NCBI GenBank assembly: GCA_026418195.1
Contig: JAOABU010000013.1
Location: forward strand, 1 to 41,535
Source: Spirochaetota bacterium
Lineage (GTDB): Bacteria; Spirochaetota; Spirochaetia; DTKZ01
Direction: 5' to 3'
DNA: 41,535 nt
Below, one piece after another: positions 25,268 to 34,498 of this stretch. The notes beneath the pieces were generated by a model. That model had not been told where the DNA came from, did not search any database, and saw only the letters and a program-made list of their open reading frames with translations. Position 1 is the first letter of the stretch; the number at the start of each line of letters is the position of its first letter. The translations under genes were made by a program, and so were the position numbers.

Positions 25268-26653
25268 TTAGGCCGCTTCCCGGTAAGCCTTTACTAAATC
25301 CTCCATCGCTTTTTTCGCATCGTCGAATAGCATTAGGGTGTTCTCCGCGGCAAAGAGTGGGTTGGGGATTCCAGCAAATCCAGGTGCTAAGGAACGCTTG
25401 ATGACCACAACGGTACGGGCCTTGTCCACGTTGAGGATGGGCATTCCCGAAATGGGAGTTCCAGAGCTTTCCCGAGCTAAAGGGTTCACTACATCGTTGG
25501 CACCGATCACGATCACCACATCCGTCTGGGCAAAGGTATCGTTGATGGCATCCATTTCCTTCAGTTTATCGTAGGGAATGTTTTCTTCGGCGAGGAGAAC
25601 ATTCATATGGCCCGGCATTCTTCCCGCTACGGGATGAATTCCGAACTCCACCTCGATACCATCCTTCTCCATCGCTTCGGTTAGTATCCGAACGGGGGTC
25701 TGCGCTCGAGCTACCGCCATTCCATAACCAGGGACGAACACTACCCGACGGGCCATCTTCAAAATCATAGCCACTTCTTCTGGAGTAGTGGCTTTCACTT
25801 TTCCCCCATACAGATCGTCCGCTTTGATGGTTTCCACTACAGACCCCACTCCACCAAAGAGCACGTTGGGTAGTGAACGGTTCATGGCATCACACATGAT
25901 CTTGGTAAGGAACACCCCCGAGGCCCCTACTAGGGCTCCCGAGATGATCAGGATGGAATTGTTCAGCACGAATCCTGTGGCAGCGGCCGCCATTCCACTG
26001 TAGGCATTTAGGAGGGCGATCACAATGGGCATGTCCGCCCCTCCGATGGGGATGGTTAAAAGAATCCCCAACACAGATCCTACTCCACTGGCAACCCAGT
26101 ACCATTCCACATTCCCCCTGCCCTGTATTGTTTTAAAGGCTCCATACAGGGCTATTAGGAACACGAGAACCTTCACTACCTGTTCTCCACGATACCGAAC
26201 TGGTTTCTCGGTAATGAGGCCCTGCAGTTTTCCAAAGGCCACTAAGCTTCCCCAGAACGTTACGGCACCAATGAGTCCAGAAGCAGCCGTAGCAATGAGG
26301 AACTGCATCCCTACGTCTCCCCCTCGAACCAGGGATTCGGAAAGTACCGCTCCAGCCACAAGGACAGAGGCGGCCCCCCCGAATCCATTGAACAGCGCAA
26401 CCATCTGGGGCATAGCCGTCATCTTTACCTTCAAAGCGAAAAGAGCGCCTATCACGGACCCCACTAACGTTCCTATCAGAATATACTCGAAGGAGATGAT
26501 GTTTCGATCCAGTAAGGTTGCCCCCACTGCGATCAGCATCCCGATTGCTCCGATGAGATTTCCTCGAACAGCGGTGCGAGGATGACTGAGCCCTTTCAGT
26601 CCCAAAATGAACAGAACGGAAGCCAGAACGTATGCTACCTGTATCCCTACCAT
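25268..26653 (-). CDS. pntB: NAD(P) transhydrogenase subunit beta
   Basis: A 461-residue subunit of the proton-translocating transhydrogenase. The N-terminal half carries about eight or nine membrane helices. The C-terminal domain binds NADP(H), with VVFVPGYGMAVARAQ, HPVAGRMPGHMNVLLAE and IVIGANDVVNP, all family hallmarks. The complex moves hydride between NADH and NADP+ using the proton gradient. ATG has AAGGAG upstream, 2 bp after the pntAB stop. Confidence 0.95.
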   Translation of the reverse strand: MVGIQVAYVLASVLFILGLKGLSHPRTAVRGNLIGAIGMLIAVGATLLDRNIISFEYILIGTLVGSVIGALFALKVKMTAMPQMVALFNGFGGAASVLVAGAVLSESLVRGGDVGMQFLIATAASGLIGAVTFWGSLVAFGKLQGLITEKPVRYRGEQVVKVLVFLIALYGAFKTIQGRGNVEWYWVASGVGSVLGILLTIPIGGADMPIVIALLNAYSGMAAAATGFVLNNSILIISGALVGASGVFLTKIMCDAMNRSLPNVLFGGVGSVVETIKADDLYGGKVKATTPEEVAMILKMARRVVFVPGYGMAVARAQTPVRILTEAMEKDGIEVEFGIHPVAGRMPGHMNVLLAEENIPYDKLKEMDAINDTFAQTDVVIVIGANDVVNPLARESSGTPISGMPILNVDKARTVVVIKRSLAPGFAGIPNPLFAAENTLMLFDDAKKAMEDLVKAYREAA

Positions 26654-26655
26654 AC

Positions 26656-26937
26656 CTACTCCTTTCGCTTGAACTTACTTAGCATCCGATGGGTCACCAG
26701 GAACCCTCCTACCACGTTGATCGTTGCCAGAGCCACCGCAAAGGTTCCCAGAAGAATAGTAAGGGTAGTAGCCTGCATCCCAGCGGAAATCAATGCCCCC
26801 ACCAGGGTGATTCCTGAAATCGCGTTGGACCCTGACATGAGAGGAGTATGGAGTATGGGAGGAACTTTGGAGATCACCTCCACTCCTACAAAGATGGCCA
26901 AGATAAAAATTGTGATTACCTGTAAAAAGGTTTCCAT
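26656..26937 (-). CDS. pntAB: NAD(P) transhydrogenase subunit alpha, membrane part
   Basis: A 93-residue protein equal to the membrane C-terminus of E. coli PntA, with three helices and the conserved VISKVPPILHTPLMSGSNAISG motif at ~22-43. The alpha subunit is split into PntAA and PntAB, as in many non-enteric bacteria. ATG 26937 is chosen because AAGGAGG lies 9 nt upstream. An earlier ATG at 26964 overlaps the pntAA stop as ATGA and cannot be excluded. Confidence 0.93.
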   Translation of the reverse strand: METFLQVITIFILAIFVGVEVISKVPPILHTPLMSGSNAISGITLVGALISAGMQATTLTILLGTFAVALATINVVGGFLVTHRMLSKFKRKE

Positions 26938-26960
26938 ACTCGGTTTCCTCCTTCTAACAC

Positions 26961-28103
26961 TCATTTAGGTTTGATCAGATCGTTCAAAAAACTGCCTTGT
27001 CGCATCACCAGTACCGACTTCACCACCTCATCCTCTTCTGAAAGTTCCACGGACCCGTTCTTCACGATGGAAAGGAGAAACGTTGTGATGTTCTTGGAGT
27101 ACAATTGACTCGCATGGAAGGGGACAGTAGAGGCAAGGTTAACAGGACCTATGATCATGACACCTTTATAGGTATACCGTTCTCCTGGTTTGGTGAGCTC
27201 ACAGTTTCCTCCCCGCTCTGCAGCGATGTCTACGATCACCGAACCCGGAGCCATTTGTTCTACCATCTCTCGGGTGATCAAGACGGGTGCTTTTTTTCCC
27301 GGTACCGATGCAGTAGTGATCACAACATCCATCCCCGCGATCACTTCACCGAGTTTCTCCCGTTGCCGGCGATAGAACTCTTCGTCCATTGCCCGAGCAT
27401 AGCCCCCTATTGTTTCCGCTTCCTTACTTTCCAGACCCAGTTCTATGAATCGGGCACCCAGGCTTTCCACCTGTTCCTTCACTGCAGGCCGCACGTCGTA
27501 CGCGCTGGTGACTGCCCCCAACCTTCTCGCTGTAGCCAACGCTTGTAGCCCTGCTACTCCAGCCCCAATGACAAAGACCTTTGCAGGTACCAGGGTGCCA
27601 GCTGCGGTCATCATCATGGGAAACAATCGGGGTAACGCTTCTGCTGCCAAAATTACCGCTTTGTAACCGGAAAGATTCGCCATGGAACTTAAAACATCCA
27701 TGCTCTGTGCTCGGGTAATGCGCGGTAGCAATTCCAATGCACAGGCTGAAGCTTTCCGAGTAGCCAGAGTATCGAAGGAGTCATCCGGTGTATAAGGATC
27801 CAGTTGCCCTATCACTAAACATCCTTCCTTTAAAGCTTTTGCATCCTCCCTCCCTGTAGTAGGATTCGCCCCGGCGGCCCGTACAGCTAAAAGCACATCT
27901 ACCCCTCTAAGGATCTCCTCACGGGACTCGACTAACCGACATCCGCGGTTCCTGTACCCCTCATCCGGGTATCCCGCCGCTTCTCCCGCCCCCTTCTGTA
28001 CCCATATTTCAAATCCTGCTTTTCGAAGTCCATCCACATGGGCAGGTACTAACGCTACTCTCTGTTCACCCTGGAACCCCTCTTTGACTACCCCAACAAT
28101 CAT
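26961..28103 (-). CDS. pntAA: NAD(P) transhydrogenase subunit alpha, NAD-binding part
   Basis: A 380-residue soluble domain related to alanine dehydrogenase that binds NAD(H) on the cytoplasmic side. Seen: MIVGVVKEGFQGEQRVALVP at the N-terminus, SSMANLSGYKAV, the dinucleotide motif VFVIGAGVAGLQALATARRLGA and the later RGGNCELTKPGE loop. ATG is preceded by GGGGAGGAGG. It follows the flavodoxin-fold oxidoreductase by 12 bp. Confidence 0.95.
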   Translation of the reverse strand: MIVGVVKEGFQGEQRVALVPAHVDGLRKAGFEIWVQKGAGEAAGYPDEGYRNRGCRLVESREEILRGVDVLLAVRAAGANPTTGREDAKALKEGCLVIGQLDPYTPDDSFDTLATRKASACALELLPRITRAQSMDVLSSMANLSGYKAVILAAEALPRLFPMMMTAAGTLVPAKVFVIGAGVAGLQALATARRLGAVTSAYDVRPAVKEQVESLGARFIELGLESKEAETIGGYARAMDEEFYRRQREKLGEVIAGMDVVITTASVPGKKAPVLITREMVEQMAPGSVIVDIAAERGGNCELTKPGERYTYKGVMIIGPVNLASTVPFHASQLYSKNITTFLLSIVKNGSVELSEEDEVVKSVLVMRQGSFLNDLIKPK

Positions 28104-28115
28104 GTCCTCCTCCCC

Positions 28116-28679
28116 TTATTTGCTTACAAGAAAAGTATACAATTCTTCTAGTAAAACGGCCACTCTTCTTTCAACTTCATAAGGATCCTGGATCTTCAAT
28201 CCGTCCAGCACTCGAAACCAGGTAGGAGCTATACCGCAGAGAGGAAACACCTCCTTAAGCCAGAACGCTTCTGAAAGCCCCGAACCTGGATTGTCTCGTG
28301 TCACTAGCACTGCCCCTCGCAGGTGTTCAAGCAGAGGTGAAGCCCCCACTCCTTCCTCGTAGACATACCCCACACCAGGAAGAAGCACTCGATCCACCCA
28401 TCCTTTCAGGATTGCAGGAGGGAGTCCCCACCAATCCGGATGCACCAGCAACAGCCCTGTACTAGAGTTCAGTTTCTCCACCTGCTGAATCACCATCCTA
28501 TCGAAGGAACCTTTACGAAGCATCTCTTCTACAGAAAGAACCGGATCGAACCCTTCCTGATAGAGATTCGTTCGGTCTACCTCTATACCGCCCTCTATCA
28601 AACGCTTTTCTAGTCGGTTAGATACAATTTGATTGAATCCATGGGGGTTCGGATGAGCTGTGATCATCAAGATACGCAT
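28116..28679 (-). CDS. Flavodoxin-fold NAD(P)H oxidoreductase (quinone reductase / KefF-MdaB-like)
   Basis: A 187-residue FMN- or FAD-binding protein. The N-terminal MRILMITAHPNPHGFNQIVSN is the phosphate-binding loop of this family, followed by HPDWWGLPPAILKGWVDRVLLPGVGYVY, the central flavin-binding block of NQO1/KefF-like proteins. It reduces quinones or regulates K+ efflux in known relatives. ATG 28679 matches the family N-terminus; the open frame extends upstream without conserved sequence. It is the first gene of a four-gene unit with the transhydrogenase, so it is probably an NAD(P)H-linked redox enzyme. Confidence 0.82.
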   Translation of the reverse strand: MRILMITAHPNPHGFNQIVSNRLEKRLIEGGIEVDRTNLYQEGFDPVLSVEEMLRKGSFDRMVIQQVEKLNSSTGLLLVHPDWWGLPPAILKGWVDRVLLPGVGYVYEEGVGASPLLEHLRGAVLVTRDNPGSGLSEAFWLKEVFPLCGIAPTWFRVLDGLKIQDPYEVERRVAVLLEELYTFLVSK

Positions 28680-28786
28680 AAAACAAACATAGTGTAACCG
28701 TTCAGGAAAGAAAAGCTTACTTGACTTATTTTGTAATATATTTTCCCTTTTGCACAAGGTGGTCCTAAAGCAGAAGGAGAAGGGAT

Positions 28787-29110
28787 ATGGAATCTTCCAA
28801 AAAACCTCCCCTGGTTTCCCAGGTATACGAAGTCTTGAAGCAGGTAGAGGATCCTGAACTAGCCATCAATATCGTAGATCTAGGGTTAGTCTATCATGTG
28901 GTCGTACAACCTAATGGAAGGGTGGATGTGGATTTTACCGTTACGTACCCAGGTTGCCCAGCTGCTCAGGATATCTACGATGCCATCATCGAGAAAATAC
29001 AGACTTTAGAAGGAGTTACCGAGGTGAGCCCTCATCTAGTTTGGGATCCACCATGGCGATACAGCTTTATGAGTGAAGCTGCCCGGCTAGAATTAGGATA
29101 CCCTATATAG
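28787..29110 (+). CDS. MIP18/DUF59 family Fe-S assembly protein (SufT-like)
   Basis: A 107-residue protein of the MIP18 family: VYEVLKQVEDPELAINIVDLGLVY, then FTVTYPGCPAAQDIY with the conserved Cys, and VWDPPWRY near the end. Members help deliver Fe-S clusters to targets. It opens the SUF operon. AAGGAG lies 7 nt before the ATG. SufC follows after 10 bp. Confidence 0.9.
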   Translation: MESSKKPPLVSQVYEVLKQVEDPELAINIVDLGLVYHVVVQPNGRVDVDFTVTYPGCPAAQDIYDAIIEKIQTLEGVTEVSPHLVWDPPWRYSFMSEAARLELGYPI

Positions 29111-29120
29111 GAGATATTAT

Positions 29121-29870
29121 ATGTTATTACAAATAGAAGACTTACATGCCCGGATCGAAACGAAAGAAATACTTCGAGGAGTAAATCTTAGAATCCAATT
29201 GGGAGAGATTCACGCTCTCATGGGACCCAATGGCTCAGGAAAGAGTACCCTAGCCAATGTACTGATGGGTCATCCTAGCTACACGGTTACTTCCGGAAGA
29301 ATTTTATTCGACGGAAAGGACATTTTGGAAACAGATCCCGAAGATCGGGCTGCGTTAGGGATGTTCCTCGCGTTCCAGTATCCCGTTGAGGTACCAGGGG
29401 TTACGGTAGGAAAATTTTTAAAAAGGTCTACTGAAATTCTTCGGGCAGAAAAAGGATCTTTCAATGTAACCAGGTTCATCGAGGAAGTTCGTTCTCTGAT
29501 GGACACCATGGGGATGGATCGTTCCTTCATTAATCGGTACCTGAACGAAGGATTCTCTGGTGGGGAGAAGAAACGGATGGAAATCCTCCAGATGCTTTTA
29601 TTTCGCCCCAAACTAGCGATCCTAGACGAGACTGACTCTGGATTAGATATTGATGCCCTTCGAATCGTAGCGCAGGGTGTGAATCGCTTGCGAGGGGATC
29701 GATTCTCCTCCCTTATTATCACCCACTATCAGCGGATTTTAGAGTACCTTAAGCCGGACAAGGTACACATCATGATGGATGGCCGGATCGTTCTATCGGG
29801 AGGAGCCGAGCTAGTGGGTGAACTGGAAACTCGAGGGTATGACTGGATACGGGAAGAGGTACAGGTATGA
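29121..29870 (+). CDS. sufC: SufC, Fe-S assembly ATPase
   Basis: A 249-residue ABC-type ATPase of the SufBC2D scaffold. Walker [10 protein letters not shown] at 35-43, Q-loop [12 protein letters not shown], signature FSGGE in place of LSGGQ and Walker [13 protein letters not shown], the form typical of SufC, are all present. AGGAG sits 7 nt before the ATG; the stop overlaps sufB as ATGA. Confidence 0.96.
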   Translation: MLLQIEDLHARIETKEILRGVNLRIQLGEIHALMGPNGSGKSTLANVLMGHPSYTVTSGRILFDGKDILETDPEDRAALGMFLAFQYPVEVPGVTVGKFLKRSTEILRAEKGSFNVTRFIEEVRSLMDTMGMDRSFINRYLNEGFSGGEKKRMEILQMLLFRPKLAILDETDSGLDIDALRIVAQGVNRLRGDRFSSLIITHYQRILEYLKPDKVHIMMDGRIVLSGGAELVGELETRGYDWIREEVQV

Positions 29871-31267
29871 GTGAAGCGCTCACATTGGATATTGGGGAGT
29901 ACAAGTATGGGTTTGCCTTTCCGGATCGGTCCGTGTTTAAAACCCGAAGGGGGTTAGACGAAGAGATCGTTCGAACCATCAGTCAGTTGAAGAATGAACC
30001 GGAGTGGATGCTTCAGTACCGGTTGAAGGGCTTACACGCCTTTCAGCGGAAACGGATGCCCAACTGGGGAGCCGATCTGTCTGATATCAATTTCGATGAG
30101 ATATACTATTACGCCAAACCTACCGAGGGTCGAAAGGAACGGTGGGAGGAACTTCCTGAAGAAATCCGAGCCACCTATGATCGAATTGGGATTCCCGAAG
30201 CAGAACGGAAGTTCCTTGCAGGAGTGGGAGCCCAGTACGATTCGGAAATCGTATACCATAACATACGAACTGACTTAGAGCGGAAAGGGGTGATTTTCTG
30301 CGCTCCTGAAGACGCTGTACGAGATTATCCAGAGTTGGTCCGAAAATACTTTGGAACAGTGGTTCCCTTCAATGACAACAAGTTTGCGGCTCTCAATACC
30401 GCAGTCTGGTCAGGGGGAAGTTTCATCTATGTTCCTCCTGGAGTGCAGGTGGAAATTCCCTTACAGGCCTATTTCAGGATCAACCTGGAAAGCTTCGGGC
30501 AGTTCGAACGAACCTTGATCATTGCAGATGAGGGAAGTTTCGTTCATTACATCGAAGGGTGCACTGCCCCCATCTATAGTCGGAACAGTCTCCATAGCGC
30601 AGTGGTAGAAATCCTTGCCTTGAAAGGCGCTCGGGTTCGGTACACCACCATACAGAACTGGTCTAACAATGTGTATAACCTGGTTACTAAACGAGCTGTT
30701 GCCTATGAAGAAGCAGTGGTGGAATGGGTAGATGGGAATATTGGTAGTAAACGGACGATGAAATACCCAGCCGTGTACCTCATGGGACCCAAAGCGCATG
30801 GAGAAGTGCTCTCCATCGCTTTTGCAGGTAAGGGACAGGAGCAGGATACGGGGGGGAAAATCGTCCATACCGCTTCGGATACCAGTTCCATCATCACGTC
30901 CAAGTCCATCAGTAAGGATGGAGGAATAGCCAGTTACCGGGGTTTGATCAAGGTGTACCCTAATCTGACAGGGATAAAATCCCATGTGGTTTGTGATGCC
31001 CTTCTTCTAGATCCCCAATCGAAAACCAATACGTATCCCTACATAGAGATCGAATCCGAAGATGTATCGATGGAGCATGAGGCTAGAGTAAGCCGTATTA
31101 GCGAAGAACAACTGTTCTACCTTCGAAGTCGAGGCCTTTCCGAATCGGAGGCCTCCCTCATGATCGTGAATGGGTTCCTTGATCCTCTGGTGAAACAGTT
31201 ACCCCTTGAATATGCTGTGGAACTGAATCGGTTGATCGAACTGGAAATGGAAGGCTCCGTAGGGTAA
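29867..31267 (+). CDS. sufB: SufB, Fe-S scaffold subunit
   Basis: A 466-residue SufB. It has the long N-terminal region and the beta-helix core with [39 protein letters not shown] (a conserved cysteine) and the C-terminal [25 protein letters not shown] motif. It forms the SufBC2D complex on which clusters are built with sulfur from SufS/SufU. The start overlaps sufC; its stop overlaps the sufD region. Confidence 0.96.
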   Translation: MSEALTLDIGEYKYGFAFPDRSVFKTRRGLDEEIVRTISQLKNEPEWMLQYRLKGLHAFQRKRMPNWGADLSDINFDEIYYYAKPTEGRKERWEELPEEIRATYDRIGIPEAERKFLAGVGAQYDSEIVYHNIRTDLERKGVIFCAPEDAVRDYPELVRKYFGTVVPFNDNKFAALNTAVWSGGSFIYVPPGVQVEIPLQAYFRINLESFGQFERTLIIADEGSFVHYIEGCTAPIYSRNSLHSAVVEILALKGARVRYTTIQNWSNNVYNLVTKRAVAYEEAVVEWVDGNIGSKRTMKYPAVYLMGPKAHGEVLSIAFAGKGQEQDTGGKIVHTASDTSSIITSKSISKDGGIASYRGLIKVYPNLTGIKSHVVCDALLLDPQSKTNTYPYIEIESEDVSMEHEARVSRISEEQLFYLRSRGLSESEASLMIVNGFLDPLVKQLPLEYAVELNRLIELEMEGSVG

Positions 31268-31284
31268 TGGAGGGGAGGAAGGAA

Positions 31285-32493
31285 ATGAACAAGGTATGGA
31301 TAGAAGCCCAGGAAGTATTCAATAAACTCCTTTGGCCGGAAGAGTCTTGGGAATCTTGGCGACGTACTCCTTTAGGGAAGGTTCGTCCGGAACAAAAGTT
31401 TCAGCAGTTTTTTTCTGTTCATAAGGAAGGATTTGGGAAGAGTTCTCGAATCACAGAAAATGGGAAGGCTAGGGAAGGGTGGGCATTAGAAGTACACCGT
31501 ACTGCGAATACGTGGGTATGCTATCGATCGGAGGAAACCCAACAGGTCGAACTGTACGACTGGTTCTCTAACTACCCTCCGGAAGTTTCACGGGTGCTCA
31601 TGAAACGGATTCAGGGATTGTCGGATCGAATCCAAGCATGGAACCTATCGTATCCAACCCATGGGTTGATCTTGAAAATCCCCGATCATCTGAGAATATC
31701 TTCTCCCCTTCTATTACAGGTGGAAGAAGAAGATGTCATCTCCCTTCCCCACCTCGTGATTCTTTTAGGGAAAGATTCGGAAGCCCAAATAGTAGTACGG
31801 TTTGATGCAAGGAAAACTCCCGGAATCTTCTTCAATGGGGGAATCACCTACCAAGGAGAGGAAAATGCCCAGGGAACCCTAGTCGTAGACCGGTTGGTAC
31901 CCTCCGAAAGCGGGTTCTTTCTTTCCTTCGAAGGGTACCTGCAACGGGATGCCTCTTTACAGTCCCTGGAAGTCCATGCGGGAGGGCAAGTTTCTAAGTC
32001 GAACTGGAAGCTGGAATTAGAAAAAGAAGGCTCCAGAGGGGATCTCAGGGGTGCGTATGTAGCTACTCCAGGTTCACACCTCGAGATGGAACTCACCCAG
32101 TCCCATCGATCAGGACACTCGCAGAGCAATTCCCTCTATAAAGGAGTAATCGCTTCTGGGGGAAAATCGGTCTTTCAGGGCTTGATCGTGGTCGGCGAAG
32201 GGGCAACTAAAACGGATGCCTACCTGGCCAATCGGAACTTGCTCCTTGGTTCCGGAGCCCGAGCCGATTCCATCCCCCGTCTCGTTATCGGGAACAACGA
32301 TGTGAGATGCACCCATGGATCCACTACCGGTAAGTTGAACGAATTGCAACTCTTTTACCTTCGTAGCCGGGGTATTCCCTACGGGGAAGCTCGTAGGATC
32401 CTTATCGAAGGATTCTTCGAAGAGGTGATCTCGAAGATTCCCCAGATCTACCAGGAGGATGTAGTCCACCGTATCGCAGAATCCCTTTTATGA
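31285..32493 (+). CDS. sufD: SufD, Fe-S scaffold subunit
   Basis: A ~402-residue paralogue of SufB. The beta-helix core includes ISSPLLLQVEEEDV, VATPGSHLEMELTQSHRSGHSQSNSLYKG and the C-terminal [23 protein letters not shown], which matches the SufB/SufD consensus. ATG 31285 is chosen for its GGGAGGAAGG ribosome site; ATG 31267, overlapping the sufB stop, would add six residues. It ends with an ATGA overlap to the Rieske gene. Confidence 0.93.
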   Translation: MNKVWIEAQEVFNKLLWPEESWESWRRTPLGKVRPEQKFQQFFSVHKEGFGKSSRITENGKAREGWALEVHRTANTWVCYRSEETQQVELYDWFSNYPPEVSRVLMKRIQGLSDRIQAWNLSYPTHGLILKIPDHLRISSPLLLQVEEEDVISLPHLVILLGKDSEAQIVVRFDARKTPGIFFNGGITYQGEENAQGTLVVDRLVPSESGFFLSFEGYLQRDASLQSLEVHAGGQVSKSNWKLELEKEGSRGDLRGAYVATPGSHLEMELTQSHRSGHSQSNSLYKGVIASGGKSVFQGLIVVGEGATKTDAYLANRNLLLGSGARADSIPRLVIGNNDVRCTHGSTTGKLNELQLFYLRSRGIPYGEARRILIEGFFEEVISKIPQIYQEDVVHRIAESLL

Positions 32494-32801
32494 AAGAGTG
32501 GGTGCTGGTCGCTCGGATAGAGGATGTGAAGGGAGTTCTTCGAGTTGAGTATGGGTCCCAAGAAGTCGTGTTGTTTCGGCTCTCTGATGGGATCTTTGCC
32601 TTACGGGACACCTGTTCCCATGAGTATGCTCGGCTATCGGAAGGAGAGGTTTGGGACGAAAAGGTCTATTGTCCCAAACACGGTTCTTGTTTCGATATCC
32701 GTACAGGATCTGTTTCTGGTCTACCTGCCGTGCTTCCCGTAGAGACAATTCCTGTAAGAATCGAAGGAGACGAGGTATATGTATACATTGAAAACTGGTA
32801 G
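32490..32801 (+). CDS. Rieske-type [2Fe-2S] protein of the SUF operon
   Basis: A 103-residue single Rieske domain with ligands C42-x-H44 (TCSHEYARL) and C61-x2-H64 (YCPKHGSCFD), resembling NirD-type and dioxygenase ferredoxin components. Such a gene between sufD and sufS is seen in several bacterial SUF operons. An electron-transfer role in cluster assembly is inferred, not proven. It overlaps sufD by 4 bp and sufS by 23 bp. Confidence 0.92.
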   Translation: MKEWVLVARIEDVKGVLRVEYGSQEVVLFRLSDGIFALRDTCSHEYARLSEGEVWDEKVYCPKHGSCFDIRTGSVSGLPAVLPVETIPVRIEGDEVYVYIENW

Positions 32802-33984
32802 CTTCCCCCTGCTGGAGGCAAACCCAAACCTCATATACCTGGACAACGCGTCCACCACCCAGAAACCAGAACCAGTGCTTCAGGCTATCACCCAGTACTA
32901 CCAGACTCGCAATGCCAACGTGCATCGGGCCGTGTATCGACTAGCAGAAGCTTCCACCCATGCGTATGAAGGGGCTCGAGATCGGATAGCCCGGTTCATT
33001 GGCGCCGCTTCATCAAAAGAAATTGTCTTCACTCGGGGTACCACAGAAGCCCTGAACCTGATCGCTCATTCTCTTGCTCGGACGGTTCTCCATCCTGGAG
33101 ATATAATCATCGTAACCCAGATGGATCACCACTCCAACATCGTGCCCTTCTGGCTTGCGGCACAAGAACTAGGACTTCACCTTCGATTCTGGCCTATCAC
33201 CCCTTCGGGAGAGTTGGACCTAGAAGACCTCGAAAGAATCTGGTCTGATCGAGTGCGGGTGGTAACCCTTCCCCATGTATCCAACGTGTTGGGAACAGTG
33301 AATCCAATTCCTACTATAGCATCTTTTGTTCATGATCGTGGAGCCTTACTCGTGTTGGATGCAGCCCAGAGTGTGGGTCATGGTCCCTTTCATGTATCCG
33401 AACTCGGGTGTGACATGGCAGCTTTCTCAGGTCATAAAATGTACGGTCCAATGGGGATCGGCATCCTATGGGCCAGGGAACGAATATTGAATAGTCTCGT
33501 ACCCTACCAGGGAGGAGGGGAAATGATCGCATCGGTTTCGGAGACCTATGTAACCTTTAACGAACCTCCCTACCGCTTCGAGGCGGGTACTCCCAACGTA
33601 GAAGGAGCAGTAGGGTTAGCTGCCGCGATGGATTTCCTCGATACCTTAGACCGGGAGCGGATATGGGCGGAAGAACAGGAGTTGGCTCGATACGGTGTGG
33701 AAATTCTTTCCAGCGTCAAAGACCTCACTCTCTATGGGAAATCCTCCTCTCGAGCTGCCCTATTCACCTTCAACCTAAAGGGGATTCATTCCCATGATCT
33801 AGCTCAATTCCTCGATTCTCGCTCCATCGCGGTTCGATCAGGACACCACTGCGCCCAACCGTTATTTCAGCGATTGGGAGTTCCAAGCGCCGTTCGGGCT
33901 AGCCTAGGGATCTACAACCGGAAGGAAGACCTGGATCGATTGGCAGACGCTCTGGAAGAGGCTCGAAGGTACTTTCATGAGTGA
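32779..33984 (+). CDS. sufS: Cysteine desulfurase SufS
   Basis: A 401-residue group II cysteine desulfurase. Seen: IYLDNASTTQKP at the N-terminus, the ANVHRAVYRLAEAST motif of SufS, PLP lysine K220 in FSGHKMYGPMG and active-site cysteine C358 in VRSGHHCAQP. The short active-site loop of the SufS class distinguishes it from the nifS-like enzyme at 9389-10591. GAGG precedes the ATG, and the stop overlaps sufU by 8 bp. Confidence 0.96.
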   Translation: MYTLKTGSFPLLEANPNLIYLDNASTTQKPEPVLQAITQYYQTRNANVHRAVYRLAEASTHAYEGARDRIARFIGAASSKEIVFTRGTTEALNLIAHSLARTVLHPGDIIIVTQMDHHSNIVPFWLAAQELGLHLRFWPITPSGELDLEDLERIWSDRVRVVTLPHVSNVLGTVNPIPTIASFVHDRGALLVLDAAQSVGHGPFHVSELGCDMAAFSGHKMYGPMGIGILWARERILNSLVPYQGGGEMIASVSETYVTFNEPPYRFEAGTPNVEGAVGLAAAMDFLDTLDRERIWAEEQELARYGVEILSSVKDLTLYGKSSSRAALFTFNLKGIHSHDLAQFLDSRSIAVRSGHHCAQPLFQRLGVPSAVRASLGIYNRKEDLDRLADALEEARRYFHE

Positions 33985-34432
33985 GTTGGATATCCTCTAC
34001 CAGGAATTGATCCTGGAACACTATAAACACCCAAGGAATAAGGAACCTATTTCAGGGACCTACATTACCCATGAAAACCCTTCCTGCGGTGATAGTTTAA
34101 AGATTAAGATAGACTGGGACGGTTCGGATCGGATTAAACGGGTGATCTTTGACGGCCATGGGTGTGCCATTAGTATGGCTTCTGCCTCCATCATGACGGA
34201 ACTCCTATCGGGAAGAACCCATTCGGAAGCGCTAGAAATCTGCAACTGCGCCCTCTCCTACCTTCGGGGGGATCGAAAGGATTGTACGGATCCAGTTGAA
34301 GTAGTTGATCTAGGGGACCTGGAAGCCCTTTCTGGAGTCCGTCAGTTTCCCTTGCGGGTGAAATGTGCAACCCTGCCCTGGCACGGGATCGAAAAGGAAC
34401 TGAAAGGGCAAAGAACGGTTAGTTCCCAGTAA
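33977..34432 (+). CDS. sufU: SufU, zinc-dependent sulfurtransferase
   Basis: A 151-residue IscU-like protein of the SufU class, which accepts persulfide sulfur from SufS. The Zn ligands C37, D39, C63 and C130 are present (PSCGD, GHGCAIS, VKCATLPW). The insertion before the last cysteine, with GVRQFPLRVKC, is specific to SufU rather than IscU. It closes the SUF operon. Confidence 0.94.
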   Translation: MSELDILYQELILEHYKHPRNKEPISGTYITHENPSCGDSLKIKIDWDGSDRIKRVIFDGHGCAISMASASIMTELLSGRTHSEALEICNCALSYLRGDRKDCTDPVEVVDLGDLEALSGVRQFPLRVKCATLPWHGIEKELKGQRTVSSQ

Positions 34433-34456
34433 GAACTTTTAATTTTCTGCAACTTC

Positions 34457-34485
34457 TATCCTCTAAGAAGCGTCTAAAGGGGATA
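34457..34485 (+). promoter_or_regulatory. Hairpin abutting the ribosome site of the radical SAM gene
   Basis: TATCCTCT (34457-34464) pairs with AGGGGATA (34478-34485) in an 8-bp stem with one U-G wobble and a 13-nt loop. The stem ends where the AAGGAG site (34485-34490) begins, so it could modulate initiation at ATG 34499. Confidence 0.4.
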
Positions 34486-34498
34486 AGGAGTAATGGTA

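Noticed and set aside
26025-26585. A 186-codon plus-strand frame inside pntB
   Set aside because: It is antisense to the transhydrogenase beta membrane region, low in complexity and without a ribosome site.
28720-28745. TTGACT and TATATT as a promoter for the SUF operon
   Set aside because: The two hexamers are too close together (about 11 bp between them) for a sigma70 promoter; the true promoter was not resolved.
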